Part shown: piece after piece, positions 56,820 to 64,000 of the stretch
Layout of the letters: each line of letters starts with the position of its first letter
Position numbering within the stretch: position 1 is the stretch's first letter
Assembly (NCBI GenBank): GCA_016705475.1
Contig: JADIYD010000007.1
Span: 62,001 to 126,000, forward strand
DNA: 64,000 bases
Source: Betaproteobacteria bacterium
Lineage (GTDB): Bacteria > Pseudomonadota > Gammaproteobacteria > Burkholderiales > Rhodocyclaceae
Direction: 5' to 3'
The notes under the pieces: model-generated
What the model saw: only the letters and a program-made list of their open reading frames with translations
Databases searched by the model: none
Told to the model about the DNA's origin: nothing
Position numbers and translations under genes: made by a program

Positions 56820-56844
56820 ACGGCAGGTCGGGGCGACCTGCCGT
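56820..56844 (-). terminator. Terminator after the BamE-like lipoprotein gene
   Basis: ACGGCAGGTCG and CGACCTGCCGT pair perfectly around GGG (56820-56844), followed on the minus strand by TTTTGCC. It separates the lipoprotein gene from tkt. Confidence 0.75.
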
Positions 56845-56862
56845 CCGCGCGTTTGGCCATGC

Positions 56863-57516
56863 TTACTGAATTTTCGGGTCGAAATTGATCATCATCAGGA
56901 TGCCCTGGCCACCACCGAAGCTGCCACCGGTGTAGGCGACGCTGCCCTGGCCGGCATAGACTGCTTCGTAGCGATGGCTGTCGCCGCCGAAATAGAAGGG
57001 AATCCAGGCCTTGGCCGTGACGTAGGCGCGAATGTTCGACGTCACGCCCAGAATGCGCTCGACTTCGGATTGATGCATGCCGATCTGCAGTTTGGACCAC
57101 TTGCTGCCCGATGGAATGCTGCCGTAAACCTCGCCGTCGAAAGTGCCATCCTTGGATTTGACAACGCAAGGGTTGCAGGCCTTGCCCGTGGCGGGGCTTT
57201 CCTTGGCAGGCGGAGGCGGCGGTGCGGCTGGTTCGGCTGCTTTGGTCGTTGCTGCAGCCTTTGGCTTGGCTGGCTCGCAATCGACAGGAGCTGCCTCGCC
57301 CTTCTTAGCGGCTTTTGCCTTGGTGGTTTCCTTCGTGCTTTTTTTCTTGGCCGCAGGTTCCGGCGGGCATTCCGGTTTGGTGGCAACCGGAGCAGGAGCT
57401 GGTGCCGCGGTGGACTGAGGTTGCGGTGCTGTTTCCGCTGGCTTGGACTCGTTGCTCTTGCAGCCGGCCAGGATCGTGCCGGCGGCAAGGAGTAATGCAA
57501 GGCTCAATTGTTTCAT
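56863..57516 (-). CDS. BamE-like lipoprotein with Pro/Ala/Lys linker
   Basis: 217 residues. Lipobox LLLAAGTILAGC (Cys18). A 100-residue Pro/Ala/Lys/Glu linker precedes a C-terminal domain like the gene at 53194: SKLQIGMHQSEVERILG, then AWIPFYFGGDSHRYEAVYAGQGSVAYTG. A CNPC pair precedes this domain. It belongs to the outer-membrane lipoprotein class; the linker length would let the domain reach through peptidoglycan. Function unknown. Confidence 0.7.
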   Translation of the reverse strand: MKQLSLALLLAAGTILAGCKSNESKPAETAPQPQSTAAPAPAPVATKPECPPEPAAKKKSTKETTKAKAAKKGEAAPVDCEPAKPKAAATTKAAEPAAPPPPPAKESPATGKACNPCVVKSKDGTFDGEVYGSIPSGSKWSKLQIGMHQSEVERILGVTSNIRAYVTAKAWIPFYFGGDSHRYEAVYAGQGSVAYTGGSFGGGQGILMMINFDPKIQ

Positions 57517-57558
57517 CGTGTAGTCCTGTGACGTTGTCGAATGGGGAAATGGTGCAGG

Positions 57559-58572
<1,014 letters not shown>

Positions 58573-58605
58573 GAGAACCCCTGCTTCAATGACAAAAGCG
58601 CGATT

Positions 58606-60732
58606 TTACTCTGCCGGGCTTCCGGGCGCTTGCTGAGCGCATTGTTTGGCGTGCAGGAAGGTAAATGCGGCAGTGCCGCTCAGAGGTTTGCTCATCAGGT
58701 AGCCCTGAACCTCGTCGCATCCGTTGGTGCGTAGCAATTCCAGCTGGTCTTCAGTTTCGACACCCTCGGCGATGACTTTCAGGCCAAGCGTGTGGGCCAG
58801 GGCAATCGTGCCGAAGGCGATGGCCCGGTCGTTGAGGTCGAATTCGATGTCGGCGACAAACGAGCGGTCAATTTTGAGGTGGTCGATCGGGAATAGTTTC
58901 AGATAGGCCAGCGAGGAATAACCCGTCCCGAAATCGTCAATGGCCAGCGTGACACCCATGCTGCCCAGGCGCTGGAGGATGAGCACGGCCTCCTGCGGGT
59001 TTTCCATCACTGAGCTCTCGGTTATTTCGAGTTCGAGTAATTCAGCCGGAAGTCCGGATATGGTGAGTACGTTGGCGACGGTCTCGCAGAAATCGCGGCG
59101 GCGCAACTGGCGGGCCGAAACGTTGACGGCGATACGCACCGGCTTCAGACCCGCATCGATCCAGCGCTTCATTTCGCGGCAGGCGGTGGCGAGCACCCAG
59201 TCGCCAATCTCGACGATCATGCCGGTTTCCTCGGCGACCGGGATGAAACGGTCCGGAGGGATCATGCCATCCGTCGGGTGATGCCAGCGGAGCAGGGCTT
59301 CGACACCCGTCGGCGAACCATCGCCGGCCAGGAATTGCGGCTGGAAACACAGCGCAAGCTCGTTGCGGGTGATGGCATGACGCAATTTGTGTTCGATGCT
59401 CAGACGTTCCGAGGTGATCTGGTTCATCTCGGCGGCAAAAAACTGGAAATTGTTCCGGCCCGCAGCCTTGGCGTGGTACATCGCCGTGTCGGCATTTTTC
59501 AGGACAGTGTCGCCATCCGGTCCGTCGTCGGGAAAGAGGCTGATACCGATCGACGGACTGGTATGCAGTTCGTGCCCGTTTGCCTCGATCGCCGTAGACA
59601 AGGCGGCGATGGCCTTGCTTGCCACAGCCGCGGCATCGGCGGCGGAGGAAATTCCGGGCAGGATGATGATGAATTCATCGCCGCCAAGGCGGGAGACGAA
59701 ATCCGTCTCGCGGACCACGGCAGAGAGTCGGCAAGCCACTTCGCGCAATAACTCGTCGCCAATCTGATGACCAAGGGTGTCATTGATGATCTTGAAGCGG
59801 TCAAGATCGAGAAACATCATGGCGATCTTCCAGCCGTGCCGCCGGGCTTCGGGCAGTAGCTGGGCAAGCCGCATGAGCAGGGCCATGCGGTTGGGCAGGC
59901 CGGTCAGCGCATCGTGCTGGGCGATGTGCCGCATGCGCTCCTCGGACTGCTTGCGTTCCGTGATGTCGGCGAGGATCCAGACGTAATGGGCCGGCAAGCC
60001 GCTTTGCGGGTCATCGACGCGGTTGACCCGCGTTCCTGCCGGAAAACGGTCACCGTTCTTTTTGGTGATGTCGAGTTCGCCTTGCCAGGATGCGCGCAGG
60101 GCAAGCTCAGCCTCGAAAGGCCCTTGCTGCTGCTTTTCTCCGAGTTCGATCAATCCGAAAACGGTCTGCCCGACCAGTTCGAAGGTTTCATACCCGGTCA
60201 TCTGCGTGGTCGCCGGGTTGATTGACAGGATGCGGTGCACTTCGTCGGTAAAAATGATGCCGGCCGGCGTGTGGGTGTACACCTTTTGCGCCAGTTGTTC
60301 GCGTTCGGCGCTGGCGCGCTGCTCGGATGTATCGGTGTAGGTCGTGATGAATCCGGCTAGATCCTGGCCGATGAAGAGCGGTTCTTTCTGGATCTGGTAG
60401 GAGCGCCCATTGGGGTGGGTTTCTTCCTCGCGGCTGGCTTCGAATTTACCGACTTGGGCCGTAATCGAGCAGACCAGTTCGTCCGCGTCGCCGCATCCAT
60501 AGTCACCGCGGGCGACACGGATGCTGATCACGGCAGAGAGATGAATGCCTTCCATGATGGCTTCTGGCGGAAGGTCCAGGGCCTCGATAAAGCCCTGATT
60601 CCAGACGCGAAGACGCAGCTGCTCGTCGAACACGCTGATGCCTTGGGGCATGCTCGATACAACTGCCTGCAGATACGCCAACTGGCGTCGCGTATCGACT
60701 GATGGCGCTGAGAACGGGGTGGGCAGGTTCAA
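58606..60732 (-). CDS. PAS-PAS-GGDEF-EAL c-di-GMP signalling protein
   Basis: 708 residues, no membrane helices. Two PAS domains (about 20-135, PAS_7 type, RLRVWNQGFIEAL; and 140-265), GGDEF (about 275-435, RLGGDEFIIIL, catalytic) and EAL (about 450-700, GVEALLRWHHP, ELEITESSVM, DDFGTGYSSLAYLKLFPIDHLKID). Both catalytic motifs are intact, so it could both make and break c-di-GMP; which one dominates depends on the PAS signals. Confidence 0.93.
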   Translation of the reverse strand: MNLPTPFSAPSVDTRRQLAYLQAVVSSMPQGISVFDEQLRLRVWNQGFIEALDLPPEAIMEGIHLSAVISIRVARGDYGCGDADELVCSITAQVGKFEASREEETHPNGRSYQIQKEPLFIGQDLAGFITTYTDTSEQRASAEREQLAQKVYTHTPAGIIFTDEVHRILSINPATTQMTGYETFELVGQTVFGLIELGEKQQQGPFEAELALRASWQGELDITKKNGDRFPAGTRVNRVDDPQSGLPAHYVWILADITERKQSEERMRHIAQHDALTGLPNRMALLMRLAQLLPEARRHGWKIAMMFLDLDRFKIINDTLGHQIGDELLREVACRLSAVVRETDFVSRLGGDEFIIILPGISSAADAAAVASKAIAALSTAIEANGHELHTSPSIGISLFPDDGPDGDTVLKNADTAMYHAKAAGRNNFQFFAAEMNQITSERLSIEHKLRHAITRNELALCFQPQFLAGDGSPTGVEALLRWHHPTDGMIPPDRFIPVAEETGMIVEIGDWVLATACREMKRWIDAGLKPVRIAVNVSARQLRRRDFCETVANVLTISGLPAELLELEITESSVMENPQEAVLILQRLGSMGVTLAIDDFGTGYSSLAYLKLFPIDHLKIDRSFVADIEFDLNDRAIAFGTIALAHTLGLKVIAEGVETEDQLELLRTNGCDEVQGYLMSKPLSGTAAFTFLHAKQCAQQAPGSPAE

Positions 60733-60829
60733 CGAGGTAAGCGAACAGAAATACGATACCGAATCATAACTTAGCCCTCATTTGCTTGCTATTTGTATAA
60801 GCAAATCCTTTATTTCTGACAAATGTTTG

Positions 60830-61384
60830 CTATATCTGCCATTTGATGGAGCAGCCGATCGACGCAATCTGCTCTCGTGGCCCTTCGCCATCACAGACAA
60901 CCGCCAACATCGCCTCGTAAAGTTCACGGCGTGCATTTTCAGCGCCAGGGGTGCGACCGGAAGCGTCGAGGCGACCACGGTACTGAAGTTCAAGCCTGGC
61001 GTTGTAGCCAAAAAAGTCTGGGGTACAAACGGCCCCGTAGGCACGAGCGACAGCCTGGGTTTCGTCGTAAAGATAAGGAAACGGGAAGGAGCGTTCTTCC
61101 GCCCAGCGCGCCATTGATTTTGGCGAATCTTCCGGGTAGACCGTGACATCGTTGCTCATGATGGCCACGCAACCGATGCCGTGCCCGGCCAGATCGCGGC
61201 AATCGCGGATCAGGCGGTCGATGATCGCCTTGACGTAAGGGCAGTGGTTGCAGATAAACATCACGAGCAGCCCGTTCGGGCCGCGGCAACTGGCGAGTGT
61301 GTGGCGTTTGCCATCAACGCCCGGCAGGTCGAAATCGACGGCCGGTCGGCCAAAGTCGCAGACGGGAGGGTTCAAGGCGACCAT
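60830..61384 (-). CDS. Thioredoxin-family (AhpC/TSA-like) protein
   Basis: 184 residues from the ATG at 61384. FDLPGVDGKRHTLASCRGPNGLLVMFICNHCPYVKAI carries a CNHC redox pair at the usual thioredoxin position. No signal peptide. It resembles the DUF899/alkyl hydroperoxide-like proteins that reduce peroxides or disulfides. Divergent from rsmE. Confidence 0.85.
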   Translation of the reverse strand: MVALNPPVCDFGRPAVDFDLPGVDGKRHTLASCRGPNGLLVMFICNHCPYVKAIIDRLIRDCRDLAGHGIGCVAIMSNDVTVYPEDSPKSMARWAEERSFPFPYLYDETQAVARAYGAVCTPDFFGYNARLELQYRGRLDASGRTPGAENARRELYEAMLAVVCDGEGPREQIASIGCSIKWQI

Positions 61385-61425
61385 GTTTTTCCACTCCAAA
61401 ACGCATTTCGCCCATAATAGCACCG

Positions 61426-62163
61426 ATGAGTTTACCCCGTTTTTACTGCCGAGAAGCCCTGTCGTCGGGGGCTCACGTTGAACTTCCCGAACCTGTGGCA
61501 CGCCACGCGGTACGGGTGCTGCGCCTGCCACCCGGGGCGCCGATGATCCTGTTCGATGGGCGCGGCGGCCAGTATCCGGCGCATATCGAGCGCATCGAGC
61601 GCGACCGGGTCATGGCCGTGCTGGGCGCCTGGGAGGATATCGAGCGGGAGTCGCCGCTGGCGATTACGCTGGTGCAGGCGTTGCAGGCTGGTGACAAGAT
61701 GGATTTCACCATCCAGAAGGCGGTGGAACTGGGTGTCCGCGACATCGTGCCGGTCGAGAGCCGGCGCAGTGTCCTGCGTCTGGCCGGTGAGCGAGCCGGC
61801 AAGCGGGTGGCGCACTGGCAAGGGGTTGTTGCCTCGGCTTGTGAGCAATGCGGCCGCAATCAGGTGCCCCTGGTGGCGCCGCTGGAAAAGTTGGAAAACT
61901 GGCTGGCCAGGCCGGCCCATGGCGTCATGCGCCTGATGCTGGCGCCAGAGGCCAAGCACACACTGGCCTCGATCCGGCCTGTTGGTGAGGTGCAACTGCT
62001 GATCGGGGCTGAAGGGGGGCTTGATCCGCAGGAGATGATCGCGGCGGAGTCGGCTGGTTTTCAGGCGGTGCGCATGGGACCGCGCATTTTGCGAACGGAA
62101 ACGGCGGGCCTGGCTGCCTTGGCTGCGATGCAGGTACTTTGGGGTGACTTCAGGGGGGAGTAA
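61426..62163 (+). CDS. rsmE: 16S rRNA (uracil1498-N3)-methyltransferase
   Basis: 245 residues from the ATG at 61426 (MSLPRFYCREALSSG). PUA-like N-terminal domain, then the SPOUT knot: LLIGAEGGLDPQEMIAAESAGFQAVRMGPRILRTETAGLAAL. It methylates U1498 in the ribosome decoding region using S-adenosylmethionine. The next gene starts four bases after its stop. Confidence 0.95.
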   Translation: MSLPRFYCREALSSGAHVELPEPVARHAVRVLRLPPGAPMILFDGRGGQYPAHIERIERDRVMAVLGAWEDIERESPLAITLVQALQAGDKMDFTIQKAVELGVRDIVPVESRRSVLRLAGERAGKRVAHWQGVVASACEQCGRNQVPLVAPLEKLENWLARPAHGVMRLMLAPEAKHTLASIRPVGEVQLLIGAEGGLDPQEMIAAESAGFQAVRMGPRILRTETAGLAALAAMQVLWGDFRGE

Positions 62164-62166
62164 AGA

Positions 62167-63675
62167 ATGTTCGAGTCAGCAGAGCTTGGCCACAAGATTG
62201 ACAAGGAAACCTTCAAAAAAGAAGTGCCGCTATTGCGCGCTGCCTTGCTTGACGCGCAGTACGACATGCTGGAGAAAAAGGACTTCCCCGTTGTCATTCT
62301 GATCAGCGGGGTCGACGGTAGCGGCAAGGGCGAAACGATCAACCTGCTGTATTCGTGGATGGATCCGCGCCATATTTCGACGCTGGCCTTCTCGGAGCCT
62401 TCCGACGAAGAACGCGCCCGTCCCTACATGTGGCGCTACTGGCGTGCCCTGCCGCCCAAAGGCAAGGTCGGCATCTTTGCAGGCTCGTGGTATTCGCAGC
62501 CGATTACCGACCGTATCAACGGTGACATGCGTCGTTCCGAACTCGATGAGCGTCTCGACGATATCAATCGCTTCGAGGCCATGTTGGTCAACGAAGGGGC
62601 GTTGGTTCTCAAGTTCTGGTTCCATCTTTCCAAGGATGGCCAGAAGACGCGACTCAAGGCGCTCGAGAAAAATCCGAACACGGCCTGGCGTGTTACCAAG
62701 GAAAGCTACGATCGCCTGAAGACCTACAACAAGTTGCAGGAAGTGGCCGGCCATGTCCTGCGCGTCAGCAATACCGCTCATGCGCCCTGGATCATCGTCG
62801 AGGGTACCGATGACGAGTATCGGTCGCTGACGGTTGGCCGCATCGTGCTCGAGGCGATGAAGCGTCGATTGCAGCAGACCGGGCGCCAGCAGGTGCCGGT
62901 GGCGCCGCCGATCGTCCATGCCATTGACCAAAAGAATGTGCTCAGTGAACTGGACCTCAAGCAGAAGCTGGCCAAGAAGGATTACGAAAGCCAGCTGGCC
63001 AAGTATCAGTCCCGTCTTGCTGAACTGGCGCGCGACCCGCGTTTCGTTGGCAAGCGTTCGCTGGTGCTGGTTTTCGAGGGTTCGGATGCGGCCGGCAAGG
63101 GTGGCACCATTCGGCGCATTGGTGCGGCGATCGATGCCCGGCAGTACCAGATCGTGCCGATTGCGGCACCAACCGAGGAAGAACGGGCGCAGCCTTATTT
63201 GTGGCGTTTCTGGCGGCACCTGCCGCGTACCGGACGGGCGGCGATTTTCGACCGATCGTGGTACGGCCGCGTATTGGTTGAGCGTGTGGAAGGTTTTTGC
63301 ACCGAGGCAGACTGGCTGCGTGCGTATGCCGAGATCAACGACTTCGAGCACCAGCTGGTCGATGCCGGTGCCATCGTCGTCAAGTTCTGGCTGCAAATTA
63401 GCGCTGACGAGCAGTTGCGCCGCTTCAAGGAGCGCCAGGACACCGAGTTCAAGCGCTTCAAGATTACCGACGAGGATTGGCGCAACCGCGAGAAATGGGA
63501 CGATTACGTTTCTGCGGTTTGCGATATGGTCGACCGTACGTCAACCGGGCTGGCGCCCTGGACGTTGGTTGAGGCCAATGACAAGAACTTTGCACGGGTA
63601 AAGGTGCTGAAAACCCTGTGCGAGCGCATCGAAACTGCGCTGAAGGACGACAACGGAAAATATTCGGAAAAATGA
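62167..63675 (+). CDS. pap: Polyphosphate:AMP phosphotransferase (two PPK2 domains)
   Basis: 502 residues, two PPK2 modules in tandem. The first has ISGVDGSGKGETINLLYSWM, the second FEGSDAAGKGGTIRRIGAAID; both carry Walker A and, further on, the Walker B Asp-Arg-Ser (FDRSWYGRV in the second). Class II PPK2 fusions phosphorylate AMP to ADP with polyphosphate as donor. The first domain lacks the DRS-type tail, so catalysis is probably in the second half. Confidence 0.92.
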   Translation: MFESAELGHKIDKETFKKEVPLLRAALLDAQYDMLEKKDFPVVILISGVDGSGKGETINLLYSWMDPRHISTLAFSEPSDEERARPYMWRYWRALPPKGKVGIFAGSWYSQPITDRINGDMRRSELDERLDDINRFEAMLVNEGALVLKFWFHLSKDGQKTRLKALEKNPNTAWRVTKESYDRLKTYNKLQEVAGHVLRVSNTAHAPWIIVEGTDDEYRSLTVGRIVLEAMKRRLQQTGRQQVPVAPPIVHAIDQKNVLSELDLKQKLAKKDYESQLAKYQSRLAELARDPRFVGKRSLVLVFEGSDAAGKGGTIRRIGAAIDARQYQIVPIAAPTEEERAQPYLWRFWRHLPRTGRAAIFDRSWYGRVLVERVEGFCTEADWLRAYAEINDFEHQLVDAGAIVVKFWLQISADEQLRRFKERQDTEFKRFKITDEDWRNREKWDDYVSAVCDMVDRTSTGLAPWTLVEANDKNFARVKVLKTLCERIETALKDDNGKYSEK

Positions 63676-64000
63676 GCGATACCCCTTACGACGAGCATTT
63701 CGTCTCCTGGTTTCGGGCGGTTACGCCCTACATCAACGCCTTTCGCGGCAAGACCTTCGTTATTGCCTTCGGTGGCAAGGCGGTGGCCAGCGAGTTCGCC
63801 AAGACGTTGGCTTACGACGTCAATCTGCTGGTCAGCCTCGGCATTCGGCTGGTGCTGGTGCATGGGGCGCGACCACAGATCGAGGAAGAGCTGCGCGAGA
63901 AGAACCTGGAGTCCCTCTATCACCGCGGCTATCGGGTGACCGATGCCGAGGCGCTTGATTGTGTGCTCGATGCGGTCGGCAGCGTCTATCTCGAAATCGA
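63672..64000 (+). CDS. argA: N-acetylglutamate synthase, N-terminal part
   Basis: Starts at an ATG overlapping the pap stop by four bases and runs off the right edge. MSDTPYDEHFVSWFRAVTPYINAFRGKTFVIAFGGKAVAS and SLGIRLVLVHGARPQIEEEL are the amino-acid kinase domain of classical ArgA. It makes N-acetylglutamate, the first step of arginine synthesis. Confidence 0.9.
   Translation, partial: MSDTPYDEHFVSWFRAVTPYINAFRGKTFVIAFGGKAVASEFAKTLAYDVNLLVSLGIRLVLVHGARPQIEEELREKNLESLYHRGYRVTDAEALDCVLDAVGSVYLEI

Overview
The window looks like a chromosomal segment of a betaproteobacterium of the Rhodocyclales, most like Dechloromonas/Azonexus. The evidence is a GC-rich coding style, the order uvrA - MFS transporter - ssb, a PEP-CTERM exported protein, a form II RuBisCO operon (cbbM-cbbQ-cbbO with a CbbR-type regulator) and a betaproteobacterial tkt-gap-epd-pgk-pyk-fba block. 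The taxonomic call is inference from gene content; no rRNA or tRNA gene was found.

Layout. 1-3.9 kb (minus): membrane 'recombinase' Gcr, tamA and the start of tamB, about 10 bases apart. 4.1-7.8 kb (plus): an OmpA-like protein, a type Vd patatin autotransporter and an HhH protein with an Ala/Pro/Lys-rich tail. 7.8-13.9 kb: an AddB/AddA-like nuclease-helicase pair. 14-16.7 kb: periplasmic binding protein, membrane diguanylate cyclase and exported SRPBCC protein. 16.7-24.7 kb: dgkA, uvrA, a PEP-CTERM protein, a membrane-anchored Mrr-like protein, an MFS transporter, ssb and an HDOD protein. 24.7-28.1 kb: kup and DUF3422. 28.1-33.7 kb (minus): the RuBisCO operon. 33.9-36.8 kb (plus): a divergent cluster of a J-domain protein and three unrecognised proteins. 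36.9-39.1 kb: DUF2242 lipoprotein, TRIC-like channel, YihY. 39.3-43.0 kb: three insertion sequences (IS5, IS256, IS3), followed to 44.0 kb by a truncated ORF and a YefM/YoeB toxin-antitoxin pair. 44.2-46.9 kb: a TerC membrane protein behind a yybP-ykoY (Mn2+) riboswitch, a TerB-like protein and a small gene cut off from its upstream region by a second IS3. 48.3-58.6 kb (minus): fbaA, pyk, pgk, epd, gap, tkt, fbp and two paralogous BamE-like exported proteins. 58.6-64 kb: PAS-GGDEF-EAL protein, thioredoxin-like protein, rsmE, polyphosphate:AMP phosphotransferase and the start of argA.

How the genes fit. CbbM fixes CO2, CbbQ/CbbO reactivate it, and fbp, tkt, gap, pgk and fba regenerate its substrate or run glycolysis. 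Several genes concern the outer membrane (TamA/B, type Vd patatin, OmpA-like, BamE-like proteins) and c-di-GMP signalling.

Two properties cut across the window. First, a dispersed repeat of about 36 bases, built on a GGTTGACCG core, lies in most longer intergenic gaps, and its core word also occurs inside genes. Second, about 20 one- or two-base indels, nearly all in homopolymers, break conserved genes between 25 and 41 kb (plus isolated cases at 7.5 and 47.2 kb). Undoing each one restores the family's usual length, so I read them as sequence errors rather than gene decay.
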